The notes: generated by a model from the sequence alone, not told the origin. A DNA stretch of 24,299 nt from a virus (IMGVR_UViG_3300031857_001338:1-24299), one strand, 5' to 3'; positions 5,893 to 14,788 are shown, counted from the first letter of the stretch. Translations and numbers: made by a program.

Positions 5893-6131
5893 TCTTGTTT
5901 ATCGTCTTTGTCAGGTGGTGTCATCTTACTCATGATATAAACTAGTGCAATAAATTGAACTGCACCGTGTAAACCAGAAAGTGCAAACAAACCCATAAAA
6001 AATACTACGATGTTAAACTTCTGTCTATCAGTAAATAAATTACCATAAAAATTGGCAGTGTTAATAGCATCAACGGCTTGTTCCTCAATCTTTAGATATT
6101 TGGTAACAAGCCACTGTTTAAGTTTTGACAT
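5889..6131 (-). CDS. Small membrane protein
   Basis: 80 residues from the ATG at 6131. A soluble amphipathic N-terminal part (MSKLKQWLVTKYLKIEEQAV) precedes a hydrophobic region, residues about 46-70 (FNIVVFFMGLFALSGL, then a second stretch HGAVQFIALVYIMS), so one long or two short membrane spans are likely, with an acidic tail. AGGTGAAA gives a good Shine-Dalgarno, partly paired with CACCT upstream (5-bp hairpin). The same frame stays open to a GTG at 6221 and would add a 30-residue hydrophobic and Cys-containing N-terminus; I prefer the ATG. Function unknown. Confidence 0.6.
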   Translation of the reverse strand: MSKLKQWLVTKYLKIEEQAVDAINTANFYGNLFTDRQKFNIVVFFMGLFALSGLHGAVQFIALVYIMSKMTPPDKDDKQE

Positions 6132-6232
6132 TTTCACCTCATAAAAGGTGGGGCACGTGTATGTCTCCCGACATTCATTGTTGTTTAATGGCAAGCCTAT
6201 TGCAACGCTGACGGCAGCCACCCCGAAACTGA

Positions 6233-6676
6233 TTATTCGGTGATTTCGGTTACTTCATCCTCAATCACAGGAGCAACAGGTGCAGCAACCTTAGCAGGTT
6301 TTGCTGCTTTAGCCTTAGCAGGCTTTGCACTCAAAGCAGCCAGTGACTTCACAGGCTTGTTTGCAAATTTGCTGGTAGAAGGTTTTAGTAAACCCTGACC
6401 AGGAACAAACTTATCTGCACCACAAGATTTCAGATATGCTTTCACTTCATCTGGATTTGTGATTTGATAGCCAGTCACAGTGCGACCATTTTTAAGAACT
6501 TTCACCACGCCAGGTGTCTTTGTTTTGACTTCCCAAACGTAGGTAGAAAGTTTGTAAATGTAGATATCACTACCAAGTTTAGATTCAATCTCATCTTTGG
6601 TAACAACATCACCCTCTTGCATTAAAGTCAAGAGTTTTTGGTAAGGTGTAAAATCACCTGCTTTAGTACGTGCCAT
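6233..6676 (-). CDS. Probable DNA-binding protein with histone-like tail
   Basis: 147 residues from the ATG at 6676, which has GGAGG at good spacing. Residues about 9-85 look like a winged-helix domain (FTPYQKLLTLMQEGDVVTKD, EIESKL, then strands around VVKVLKNGRTVTGYQI). The C-terminal 50 residues are low-complexity Ala/Lys/Pro repeats (AKPAKAKAAKPAKVAAPVAP) like bacterial H1-type histone tails, followed by an acidic end. The likely role is DNA binding or control of transcription early in infection; this is inference. It is served by a sigma70-type promoter at 6711-6739. Confidence 0.7.
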   Translation of the reverse strand: MARTKAGDFTPYQKLLTLMQEGDVVTKDEIESKLGSDIYIYKLSTYVWEVKTKTPGVVKVLKNGRTVTGYQITNPDEVKAYLKSCGADKFVPGQGLLKPSTSKFANKPVKSLAALSAKPAKAKAAKPAKVAAPVAPVIEDEVTEITE

Positions 6677-6710
6677 AATAAAGGCCTCCATTATCAACAG
6701 TAGAAATGAT

Positions 6711-6739
6711 AGTGTAACATGATTCGGACACTTTGTCAA
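6711..6739 (-). promoter_or_regulatory. Sigma70-type promoter for the histone-tailed protein
   Basis: On the minus strand TTGACA (6739-6734), a 17-base spacer and TACACT (6716-6711), with TG one base before the -10. The -35 is perfect and the -10 has four of six matches. The predicted start lies about 28 bases before the ATG, leaving a leader with GGAGG. A second TTGACA at 6749-6744 has no matching -10. Confidence 0.6.
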
Positions 6740-6751
6740 GTATTGTCAAAA

Positions 6752-7144
6752 TCATAACACCTCGTTTTTCCGACCAAGCCCCGCCGGATTGATGCCAGGA
6801 GTAACATAGACATAATTACCCTTGTGCATCGGCGCCGTGCAGGACGCAACATCAGCCACAATCTCACGGTCAGAAGATGAGAGTTTGTGGTAATCTTTCA
6901 TGATACCAGTTTTTGTCAAAGCACCCTTATGTGTGTCTGGTAGACTCGGCGCATGTGATACCTCACGTGTAACACGATACGGCATCAATGACTTAGCCTT
7001 GATTTTTTTGGGTGCAGCAGCAGGAAACCGACCACCAGATGGTAGCGGAATCTTGTTGATTGACGAAATAAAATCTTGCTGTTCTTGCAATTGCTTTTTC
7101 GTCAATTTTTTTTTCTTTGAACTGGAATATATGCGAATCATCAT
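6752..7144 (-). CDS. Phage protein with basic N-terminus, unknown function
   Basis: 130 residues, with two adjacent possible starts (ATGATG at 7144 and 7141). The N-terminus MMIRIYSSSKKKKLTKKQLQ is a type seen repeatedly in phage proteins of unknown role. A Pro/Lys/Ala linker follows, and the C-terminal part contains ADVASCTAPMHKGNYVYVTP, with Cys102 and a conserved-looking MHKGN(Y/F) motif. No Shine-Dalgarno precedes the start. A consensus sigma70 promoter ends nine bases before the ATG, so the mRNA should have almost no leader. Confidence 0.65.
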   Translation of the reverse strand: MMIRIYSSSKKKKLTKKQLQEQQDFISSINKIPLPSGGRFPAAAPKKIKAKSLMPYRVTREVSHAPSLPDTHKGALTKTGIMKDYHKLSSSDREIVADVASCTAPMHKGNYVYVTPGINPAGLGRKNEVL

Positions 7145-7153
7145 AATATAACT

Positions 7154-7182
7154 ATTATATCAAAGACTGCGCCAATTGTCAA
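7154..7182 (-). promoter_or_regulatory. Perfect-consensus sigma70 promoter, leaderless output
   Basis: TTGACA (7182-7177), 17-base spacer, TATAAT (7159-7154). Transcription should start about seven bases after the -10, at or within three bases of the ATG at 7144. The stop codon TGA of the upstream SWIM gene (7181-7179) is contained in the -35 hexamer. Confidence 0.85.
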
Positions 7183-7535
7183 GAGGCAATCTTTTCTTTT
7201 ACCTTAGTAATATGCTTACATTTGTTGTGATATTTGAAACCAATGCAGGAACAAGAAAAATGCTCATTTGATAATGTTACCAAATATTCACCTTTCGAGC
7301 CAGCAACTTTGAACTTACGGATAGTTGTTGTCGAACCGTTAAGTATTTTCAGATTGACAACATTTGCAAGATTGATAACAGATATGGGAAAATCGGGATT
7401 TCCAGTTTGCAAACAAAATTCGTTAGCATTTAGAAAACGATAAGGCTTGACTACGACACCTGTAAAAGTTGTCGATTTAGTAATATACTGACAATCTACG
7501 GTGACCGTAGAACCAACAGAAGGCAGATTTTTCAT
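7179..7535 (-). CDS. SWIM zinc-finger protein
   Basis: 118 residues. The C-terminal part contains the SWIM pattern CxCx8CxH: Cys95, Cys97, Cys106, His108, within EHFSCSCIGFKYHNKCKHIT. SWIM domains bind zinc and mediate DNA or protein contacts. The N-terminal 65 residues look like a small beta-barrel (VGSTVTVDCQYITKS, TFTGVVVKPYRF). Small SWIM proteins are frequent in phages of aquatic bacteria; the role is unknown but a nucleic-acid function is likely. No Shine-Dalgarno is present and a consensus promoter ends nine bases before the ATG. Confidence 0.82.
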   Translation of the reverse strand: MKNLPSVGSTVTVDCQYITKSTTFTGVVVKPYRFLNANEFCLQTGNPDFPISVINLANVVNLKILNGSTTTIRKFKVAGSKGEYLVTLSNEHFSCSCIGFKYHNKCKHITKVKEKIAS

Positions 7536-7544
7536 AGTATATAC

Positions 7545-7573
7545 AGTATATCAGAATCTCTACCCTCTGTCAA
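7545..7573 (-). promoter_or_regulatory. Sigma70 promoter for the SWIM gene, leaderless output
   Basis: TTGACA (7573-7568), 17-base spacer, TATACT (7550-7545). The -10 ends nine bases before the ATG at 7535, so the transcript should begin two or three bases before the start codon. A second TATACT touches the ATG, but it is too close to serve it. Confidence 0.82.
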
Positions 7574-7576
7574 GTG

Positions 7577-7594
7577 TGTTGTATTTTTACAACA
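7577..7594 (-). terminator. Hairpin directly after the adhesin operon
   Basis: TGTTGTA-AAAA-TACAACA forms a 7-bp stem immediately after the stop codon of the last adhesin gene and just before the -35 of the next promoter. There is no U-run and the stem is AT-rich, so it may be a weak terminator or an RNA-stabilising end. Confidence 0.4.
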
Positions 7595-10021
7595 TTAAGT
7601 CCATTTAAGAATAACGATACCCGAACCACCGGTACCGCCGGATCCTCCACCACCCCCACCACCAGTGCCAAATACACCATTACCTGCTAAACGTGAATCT
7701 GAGGGAGCAACGTAATTATTCCCACCACCACCTTGACCACCAGCAGTTATAAAAACGGGTTGTCCTCCTGGTGCGCCGCCGCTTACGCTTGTGCCACCAC
7801 CACCACCAGCATAGAAAGTGGAAGTTCCTGTGATTGTTGAAGCAAGACCTACTCCGCCATTTCCACCAGTTGTGCCACTTACTGCATTAGCACCGTTAGC
7901 ACCGGCACCTCCACCGCCACCTCCAGCTCCATTCCATGAAAGACCAGCACCAGCGCCGGTACCACCACCAGTTCCTTGTGCTGGCGAAACAGCGGGTACA
8001 TTTCCTAAACCGCCTATTCCTGTGGCATAAGTGTTGTTGTCGCCGCCAGTGCCACCTCCACCCGATCCGCCACTGGCACCATTATAACCAAATGTGCCCG
8101 GCTCATACAAAACTGCCGTGCCACCACATCCACCACCGGCAGACCAAATGGATGATGATACATTAAAAATTCCAGAATTTGTACCATTACTTCTTCCAGC
8201 GCCGCCGGAACCAACAATAATTGTATATGTTCCAGGTGAGACAGAATAAGATGTTGATGTGCGATACCCACCAGCACCACCACCCCCACCGTGTGTTCCA
8301 CCGCCACCACCTCCACCACCGACGACAAGGTATTCTATACTTGTGACGCCTGTTGGAACATTCCATGTTGCTGTGTTAGAGAACACTGCGATTTTGTTTT
8401 GTGATGCGGATATTTTAATGACGGCAAAGCCAGAACCTCCAGCCGAACCACTGACATAGGTTGCGCCGGTGTAACCACCACCGCCACCGCCACCTCCGGT
8501 ATTTGTATTTCCGGTTGACGATACATAACTATTATTATTTCCACCGCCATTACCACCACCACCTTGACCACCATTACCTGCACGTGACTGATTTGCGCCA
8601 CCACCTCCACCACCGGCGTATGCTACATTAGAACTTGTGATTGTAGAAAATACTCCTACACCACCATTTCCGCTTTGTTGCACTCCTGGATGTGGAGGTG
8701 CTGCTCCAACTGAACCGCCAACTGCGCCTGCGCCACCACCGCCACCACAAAAACCAGCAGGACTATTACCTCCATTGTTGCCTTGTCCGGGTGTTCCAGA
8801 ACCAGCACTCCCATTACTCTGTCCAGTTCCACCGCCAGAACCTCCACTAGCACCTTCTTTTTGACCAGGATCATCGCCACCTCCGCCACCACCACCTCTT
8901 GCCGAAAAGAGTATCGCATTTGCTGTATTACCTGCAAAAAGAACTGTATTTGAACCAGAGGCGCCTCTTAGAGCCGGAAATGGAGCCGGTGCGCCTGCAC
9001 CACCACCTCCACCAGCACCAACTCGGATTGTGTAAAGTTGATTCGGTCCTACAGGATAACTAGTGCCTTGTAATAGACCACCAGCACCACCACCGCCACC
9101 CAAAGAGCCGCCACCGCCGCCACCAGCGACTAACAAATAATCAATTGTTGTGACTCCATTAGGTATTACTATTTGACCTGTATTTGCAAAAACATAGACT
9201 CCTTCACCACCCGGAAGTGTTTCTACATAACGAAGAATAATAACACCTGAGCCACCTGCACCAGCACTAGAACCATTACCCTCTGATCCTCCTCCACCAC
9301 CACCTTTGTTGGCCACAGCAGAAGAACTTACATTAGCACCACCATAAACTGGATTGCCACCGCCACCCGATGAACCTCCACCAGGAAAATAACCGGCGCC
9401 GCCACCACCTGCATAACCAGTATTTGAGCCGGACAATGATGAGAACAATCCTATGCCACTGGCAGCCTTTGCTCCCGCACCGCCAGCGCCGCCACCACCA
9501 CCAGCAGTATATGATCCCGGACCCCACGGTGCAGAGGGACCTCCATCATTACCTTGTCCTGGTGTTCCTAATCCACCAGCAACACCTTCAGAACCTCCTC
9601 CACCAGAACCACCACTACTACCTCCAAAAGGCGCTCCAGCGGGAGCATTGTTTCCACCACGGCCGCCGCCAGTTGACCAAAAGGAAGCGGTTGATGTAAA
9701 TAATCCCGAATTAGCGCCATTGGCAGCAGCAGAACCACCGGCACCAACAATAACATTCCATGTTTGTGCTGATACTACGTTGAAGCCTGTGCCGGTTCTA
9801 AAACCTCCAGCACCACCACCGGCGCCAGTGCCTTGACCACCACCACCTCCACCTGCAACGATAAGATAATCTACACTTGTTACACCCGTTGGTGTTATCC
9901 ATGTAGTTGTTTCAGTAAATATTCTTGTTACTGTGTAATTCTCTACAGCAAGTACCGAAGGTCTTCTTACAAGACCGTATGAACGAACTGATGCTGCGCT
10001 AAACGATGCAAAGATTGGCAT
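7595..10021 (-). CDS. Glycine-rich adhesin / tail fibre tip paralogue 1, three modules
   Basis: 808 residues with three modules of about 260. Each opens with a short beta part ending TP(T/N)GVTS(V/I)(D/E)YL, passes into long glycine runs (YLIVAGGGGGG, GYAGGGGG) and ends in a beta strand of GGSGVVILRY type. Modules start near residues 28, 270 and 547. The N-terminus MPIFASFSAASVRSYGLV is shared in form with the two next genes and probably attaches to the fibre. The family is the glycine-rich domain group (Gly_rich_2 type). By analogy with the polyglycine-II tip adhesin gp38 of phage S16, these runs may pack as a polyglycine-II sandwich and bind the host surface. It is the last gene of the late fibre operon. 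Confidence 0.82.
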   Translation of the reverse strand: MPIFASFSAASVRSYGLVRRPSVLAVENYTVTRIFTETTTWITPTGVTSVDYLIVAGGGGGGQGTGAGGGAGGFRTGTGFNVVSAQTWNVIVGAGGSAAANGANSGLFTSTASFWSTGGGRGGNNAPAGAPFGGSSGGSGGGGSEGVAGGLGTPGQGNDGGPSAPWGPGSYTAGGGGGAGGAGAKAASGIGLFSSLSGSNTGYAGGGGAGYFPGGGSSGGGGNPVYGGANVSSSAVANKGGGGGGSEGNGSSAGAGGSGVIILRYVETLPGGEGVYVFANTGQIVIPNGVTTIDYLLVAGGGGGGSLGGGGGAGGLLQGTSYPVGPNQLYTIRVGAGGGGGAGAPAPFPALRGASGSNTVLFAGNTANAILFSARGGGGGGGDDPGQKEGASGGSGGGTGQSNGSAGSGTPGQGNNGGNSPAGFCGGGGGAGAVGGSVGAAPPHPGVQQSGNGGVGVFSTITSSNVAYAGGGGGGANQSRAGNGGQGGGGNGGGNNNSYVSSTGNTNTGGGGGGGGYTGATYVSGSAGGSGFAVIKISASQNKIAVFSNTATWNVPTGVTSIEYLVVGGGGGGGGTHGGGGGAGGYRTSTSYSVSPGTYTIIVGSGGAGRSNGTNSGIFNVSSSIWSAGGGCGGTAVLYEPGTFGYNGASGGSGGGGTGGDNNTYATGIGGLGNVPAVSPAQGTGGGTGAGAGLSWNGAGGGGGGAGANGANAVSGTTGGNGGVGLASTITGTSTFYAGGGGGTSVSGGAPGGQPVFITAGGQGGGGNNYVAPSDSRLAGNGVFGTGGGGGGGSGGTGGSGIVILKWT

Positions 10022-10024
10022 TTT

Positions 10025-12565
10025 TTAATTCCATTTGAGAATAACGACACCAGAGCCGCCGGCGCCGCCGATGGATGATGCACCTCCTCCACCACCACCG
10101 CCACCAGTAAATGAACTAGAAGAAAGACCAATACCACCCACTACACCATTAGCCCCACCACCTTCACCACCAAAACCATTTGTGACCGGTCCATCACCAC
10201 TTCCACCGCCACCACCAGCATATGCTGTATTTGAGCCAGATATAGTTGAATATATTCCTATGCCACCGTTACCAGCTCTATTAAATGGAGTTACTGGCGC
10301 ACCTGTACCATCTTGACCTGCGGCTCCAGCACCACCGCCTCCACCCCCAACAGTGTAGGTAAAGTTATCACTTCGACCTCTGCCTCCATTATTGCCCTGT
10401 CCTGGTGTACCAAAGGCCGCTGGTACAAGGCCATTTAAATTTCCAGTTGAACCTCCACCAGATCCACCATTAGCACCACTTAATGCAGGTGCTATTCCTC
10501 CATTTTGACCACCGCCACCCCCACCGCCACCGATTGATGTAATTGTGTCGAATGTAGAATTACTTCCTGATGGTGCATTTGAATTTTCAACTGAACCTCC
10601 AGACCCACCTGCACCAATAGTCACAATAATAGATGCACCAGGAGTTACTGGATAAGATGGAGAGACTCTAAGACCACCTGCACCTCCCCCCCCACCTCTA
10701 CCTCTACCGCCGCCACCACCACCTGCTACAACAAGATATTCGACACTTGTTACACCCGTTGGCACATTCCATGTTGCTGTGTTAGAAAAGACTGCTATTT
10801 TATTTTGTGATGTAGATACTTTGATGACAGCAAACCCAGACCCTCCGGCGCCTCCACCTCCTGCACCACTAGTGCCGGAAAAACTTGCAGCGCCTCCACC
10901 TCCTCCAGTGTACGTGTTACCAGAAGAAGCAAATCCACCATTGACTGGTGATCCATCACCGCCACCAAACGGTGTGCCTAACCAAGGAGAACCAGCAGAG
11001 TATAATGCGTAACCACCACCACCTTTACCTTCAGTTGTGCCACGATAATCTCCACATCCACCACCACCGCCTGCATATGCTACATTAGAGCCCGTGATCG
11101 AAGAAAATATTCCTATGCCACCATTGCCCGATCTTGCGGGACTTGCTTGTCCGTTTGCTCCTGCGCCACCAGCACCACCACCGCCACCACCATTGCCCAC
11201 ACCAGGAGTAAATGCCTGAGCGCCACCAGCAAACCCTTGTCCCGGTGTACCTAAACCAGCACCACTTCCACCACCTCCTCCTGACCCACCAGAAAAACTA
11301 GGTATATTATACGCAGCACCAGCACCACCACCTATCGCAGTAAGTATCGCAGCATTTGTTGTATTACCAGCAGACAACACAGTATTTACACCATTACTTC
11401 CACTTCCTGAGAAAAGTGGTGCTGTAGGCAATCCACCACTCCCACCAGCACCAATTCTAACTGTATAAAGTTGGCCTGGACCTACTGGATACCCTGTACC
11501 TTGTAACACACCACCAGCACCACCACCACCACTTGAATTATGAGAACCACCCCCACCACCAGCAACTAATAGATAATCAATTGATGTAACACCTTGAGGT
11601 ATTACTAATTGTCCTGTGTTAGCGAAAACATAGACACCATTTCCAGTTGATCGCTCTGTATAACGAAGAATAACTACGCCAGATCCACCCGAACCACCGG
11701 TATATGCTTCTCCAGGATTATTTCCTACTTGTCCTGCGCCACCACCTCCACCACCACTGTTTATTGATCCACTACCGCCTGCTCCATCTCCAGTACGGCC
11801 AAATCCCCCTCCACCATCACCACCAGATGCATTTGCAGGTCCAGCAGATGCGCCACCACCGCCACCGCCAGCATAACCAGTGTTTGATCCAGTAATTGAA
11901 GAAAATGCACCAACACCACCAGCACCACCTCTTGATCCCGGCCCCCCGTTTCCACCAACACCACCGGCTCCACCACCACCGCCACAAGATGTAGAATCTG
12001 TGCTTATGCCGCCACCAGTATGTGAGCCACCTGCATTACCAAAAACACCACCAGGTCCACCAACTCCACCACCACCACCTGCGCCTCCAGCACCAGAACC
12101 CGAAGCATTACCATTACCTCTTCCGGGCATGGCATTAGGCGCACTACCTTGATATGTTCCAGCTCCGGCTCCACCATCAGACCATATTGAAGGAAATGGT
12201 GAAGCAGAAAAAATACCTGAATTTGAACCGTCTGAACTGTAAACGCCTGGAGTTGCTGGAGCAGATGTTCCACCACCACCAACAGTAATTGTGTGAGTAG
12301 CACCTGGTGTTACGCTTAGTCCTGTTCCTGTCCTGAAAGCACCAGCACCACCACCGCCACCGCAGGCAGACCAATAAAATGAAACTCCACCACCTCCGCC
12401 ACCACCCACAACAATATAGTCAACTGATGTTACACCTGATGGTACTACCCATGTATCACTCTGAGTAAATATTCTACTGACTGTGTAATTGATTATGGCG
12501 TCTGGTTTACCAGCAATTCTGAACGATGCTAATATGTTCGAACTTAATGAAGCAAGAATCGGCAT
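10025..12565 (-). CDS. Glycine-rich adhesin / tail fibre tip paralogue 2, three modules
   Basis: 846 residues and the same three-module plan as the gene downstream. Module starts are near residues 27 (YTVSRIFTQSDTWVVPSGVT), 310 (GVYVFANTGQLVIPQGVTSI) and 583 (NKIAVFSNTATWNVPTGVTS). Modules 2 and 3 are closest to modules 2 and 3 of the neighbour, showing that whole genes were duplicated after the modules had multiplied. Variation is concentrated between the glycine runs, where surface loops are expected. It ends three bases before the next ATG. The Shine-Dalgarno signals inside this block are weak, so translation is probably coupled. Receptor binding is inferred. Confidence 0.82.
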   Translation of the reverse strand: MPILASLSSNILASFRIAGKPDAIINYTVSRIFTQSDTWVVPSGVTSVDYIVVGGGGGGGVSFYWSACGGGGGAGAFRTGTGLSVTPGATHTITVGGGGTSAPATPGVYSSDGSNSGIFSASPFPSIWSDGGAGAGTYQGSAPNAMPGRGNGNASGSGAGGAGGGGGVGGPGGVFGNAGGSHTGGGISTDSTSCGGGGGAGGVGGNGGPGSRGGAGGVGAFSSITGSNTGYAGGGGGGASAGPANASGGDGGGGFGRTGDGAGGSGSINSGGGGGGAGQVGNNPGEAYTGGSGGSGVVILRYTERSTGNGVYVFANTGQLVIPQGVTSIDYLLVAGGGGGSHNSSGGGGAGGVLQGTGYPVGPGQLYTVRIGAGGSGGLPTAPLFSGSGSNGVNTVLSAGNTTNAAILTAIGGGAGAAYNIPSFSGGSGGGGGSGAGLGTPGQGFAGGAQAFTPGVGNGGGGGGAGGAGANGQASPARSGNGGIGIFSSITGSNVAYAGGGGGCGDYRGTTEGKGGGGYALYSAGSPWLGTPFGGGDGSPVNGGFASSGNTYTGGGGGAASFSGTSGAGGGGAGGSGFAVIKVSTSQNKIAVFSNTATWNVPTGVTSVEYLVVAGGGGGGRGRGGGGGAGGLRVSPSYPVTPGASIIVTIGAGGSGGSVENSNAPSGSNSTFDTITSIGGGGGGGGQNGGIAPALSGANGGSGGGSTGNLNGLVPAAFGTPGQGNNGGRGRSDNFTYTVGGGGGGAGAAGQDGTGAPVTPFNRAGNGGIGIYSTISGSNTAYAGGGGGSGDGPVTNGFGGEGGGANGVVGGIGLSSSSFTGGGGGGGGASSIGGAGGSGVVILKWN

Positions 12566-12566
12566 C

Positions 12567-14273
12567 TTATCTCACTTTGATATGAACAAAACCTGAGCCA
12601 CCGGAACCACCAGTGACAGGATCACCACCGAGTGGTCCACCACCAATTGACGCACCACCACCTCCACCACCACCGCTATTTGTAATAGCACTTGTACCAG
12701 ATGCACCGTAACCAGTTCCACCGGCACCACCACCAAACTGTGGATGTGCAGGTCCTCCTGTACCAAAAAATGGTGCTGCGCCGCCACCACCACCAGCATA
12801 TCCAGTGTTAGCACCTGTGATTGAAGAAAATAATCCTAGTCCACCAGAACCACCACCAGGTGTAGCATTACCACCTACACTTCCAGCACCACCTCCACCA
12901 CCACCGGCAGGTTGACCACCAGCAGGACCGGAAGAGAATCCGCCAGTTCCACCAGCACTGCCTTGTCCGGGTGTACCAGCAGCACCAACACCATTGGGTC
13001 CGGCACCTCCTCCACCAGAGCCACCGCCACGGGCGTTTGTGCCTGGAGTGACACCTGAACCGCCACCAATTGCTACTAAGTTTGAGAAAAATGGTCCCGT
13101 TGAAGTTATTGATGAGTTTGTGCCATTTGTACCACTGACACCAAGACCTGTTATGCCAGCACCACCAGCACCAACAGTAATTGTATAAACTTGATTTGAT
13201 GTTATCGGATAGTTTGTTCCAGTTATAAAACCTCCACCGCCACCACCACTATCGCCACTACCACCGCTACCACCACCAGCAACAATCAAGTAATCCATAA
13301 CTTGACCTGGCGGCATTATTATTTGTCCACTACCAGTAAATGTAAAGTTATATTCTTTTGTTGTGAAGTAACGAAGAATAACAACACCAGAACCACCTCC
13401 ACCACCAGTAACAGGTTGATTACTTAATGGGCCTCCACCAACTGATGAGCCTCCACCACCCCCACCTCCACGATTTGTGTCAGCACTTGTTCCCGAACTA
13501 CCCCAACCGGTGCCACCAGAGCCTCCACCAAACTGTGGATGTGCTGGACCACCAGCAGAATAAGAGGGTGAACCGCCACCACCACCACCAGCATAACCGG
13601 TGTTTGCACCTGAAAATGAAGAAAATACTCCTAAACCACCTCCACCATTTCGTGTTAAAACTCCAAAAGGTCCTCCTGGAAAAAGTTGTTCTCCAGGTTG
13701 ACCTGGACCACCCCCAACACCTCCAGCACCACCGCCACCACCACCAGAAGTAAATTGACCGGCCGGTCCTTGCCCTGCTGTAGAAGCGCCTCCATTGTTT
13801 CCCTGTCCTGGAGTTCCTAATCCAGCAGGACCACCCGTTGGACCTGCACCTCCACCACCTGAACCACCAGAACGACCTCCAGTACCAGGTGCTACACCCG
13901 ATCCACCACCAATTGCTATTAAGTTTGCAGCCGGCGCAGCGGCAGTTATAGATGAATTCGTTCCGTTTGAACCGTTTAAGCCAAGACCTGTTATGCTGGC
14001 ACCTCCAGCACCAACTGTAACAATATAATTAGCACCGGCAACAACAGGAAAATCTGTGCCAGTAAGAAAACCACCCGCACCACCTCCACTTTCACCAGCA
14101 GCACCACTTCCACCGCCAGCAAGAACTAGATAATCAATTTTATCAACATCAGTGGGAACTGTCCAAGGATTTGAACCGTAAAAAATTCTGAGTACAGGGA
14201 ATCTAGGCGTTACTCTACCAACAAGTTTAAACGATAACAAAAGATTGGAGTTTATTGATGCTAAACTTGGCAT
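12567..14273 (-). CDS. Glycine-rich adhesin / tail fibre tip paralogue 3, two modules
   Basis: 568 residues with two modules, beginning near residue 27 (PVLRIFYGSNPWTVPTDVDK) and residue 307 (EYNFTFTGSGQIIMPPGQV). The two modules are close copies of each other (both contain YAGGGGG, PAHPQFGGG and a GG(P/G)L...PVTGG end), implying recent internal duplication. The N-terminus MPSLASINSNLLLSFKLVG matches the pattern of the other two paralogues. It starts two bases after the fibre gene stop and ends one base before the next ATG, so all four genes behave as one late unit. Function as fibre-tip or adhesin is inferred from composition and position. Confidence 0.82.
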   Translation of the reverse strand: MPSLASINSNLLLSFKLVGRVTPRFPVLRIFYGSNPWTVPTDVDKIDYLVLAGGGSGAAGESGGGAGGFLTGTDFPVVAGANYIVTVGAGGASITGLGLNGSNGTNSSITAAAPAANLIAIGGGSGVAPGTGGRSGGSGGGGAGPTGGPAGLGTPGQGNNGGASTAGQGPAGQFTSGGGGGGAGGVGGGPGQPGEQLFPGGPFGVLTRNGGGGLGVFSSFSGANTGYAGGGGGGSPSYSAGGPAHPQFGGGSGGTGWGSSGTSADTNRGGGGGGGSSVGGGPLSNQPVTGGGGGSGVVILRYFTTKEYNFTFTGSGQIIMPPGQVMDYLIVAGGGSGGSGDSGGGGGGFITGTNYPITSNQVYTITVGAGGAGITGLGVSGTNGTNSSITSTGPFFSNLVAIGGGSGVTPGTNARGGGSGGGGAGPNGVGAAGTPGQGSAGGTGGFSSGPAGGQPAGGGGGGAGSVGGNATPGGGSGGLGLFSSITGANTGYAGGGGGAAPFFGTGGPAHPQFGGGAGGTGYGASGTSAITNSGGGGGGGASIGGGPLGGDPVTGGSGGSGFVHIKVR

Positions 14274-14275
14274 TT

Positions 14276-14788
14276 TTAACCCAATGCAAAAAGAGTGTTA
14301 CCAGTAATTACAGTGTAAGTAGCGGGTGCAGTTTTGAAAACAGAATAACTGAACATATTAATCTCACCAGCAGAAATTGAAACATTTGCTGGTTTAGTGT
14401 TGCCAGCATAGTTCAGGGTTTGAAGAACACCGTCTATGTGAAGATTGGCTTCGTGACGCACAGTGCCATGTTTGACGGCAATTGATACTGACACCGCCTC
14501 ACCGTTTGTGACAATAGAATCAAATGTGTGCGTAGAATTTGCACGAAGATTGAAAGTTACGTTTGCCGTAGTGTTGGCATTGAAGAAAAATACAGTGCTG
14601 TCAGATACATCGATGTTGACATTACCACCAATACCAATTGTATTGACATTTGCTTCGTCTACAACTCTAGTAAGAGAAACAATGAGATTTGACGCCAACT
14701 TGGGTGAAGTGACGTTGGCATTGGCCAGTTTTACTGTTTGTACATTGGCATCAGCCAATGAATCAGTTATGATTTTTGTTAATGGCAT
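14276..14788 (-). CDS. Tail-fibre-like structural protein
   Basis: 170 residues. The N-terminus MPLTKIITDSLADANVQTVK, followed by LANANVTSPKLA, is a typical phage fibre shaft start with pseudo-repeats. A beta-rich region follows (VNTIGIGGNVNIDVSDSTVF, FFNANTTANVTFNL, HIDGVLQTLNYAG) like the fibre proteins of T4-like phages of marine bacteria. It probably forms the proximal or connecting part on which the glycine-rich adhesins sit. AGGAGA lies at the correct spacing. It is the first gene behind the only perfect TATAAATA box in the window, consistent with a virion protein made late. Confidence 0.8.
   Translation of the reverse strand: MPLTKIITDSLADANVQTVKLANANVTSPKLASNLIVSLTRVVDEANVNTIGIGGNVNIDVSDSTVFFFNANTTANVTFNLRANSTHTFDSIVTNGEAVSVSIAVKHGTVRHEANLHIDGVLQTLNYAGNTKPANVSISAGEINMFSYSVFKTAPATYTVITGNTLFALG

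Noticed and set aside
6131-6232. Structured RNA or riboswitch in the 100-base gap
   Set aside because: I could find only a 5-bp hairpin at the Shine-Dalgarno and weak GGTGG/CCACC pairing; nothing resembles a known riboswitch.
7818-13864. Many proline-rich open frames on the plus strand, opposite the adhesins
   Set aside because: They are the complement of glycine codons (CCA/CCT/GCC runs), have no Shine-Dalgarno signals, and follow the repeats of the minus-strand genes exactly.
7600-14270. CRISPR-like or microsatellite repeat array
   Set aside because: The repetition comes from glycine codons within intact reading frames; units are irregular and no spacer-repeat pattern exists.
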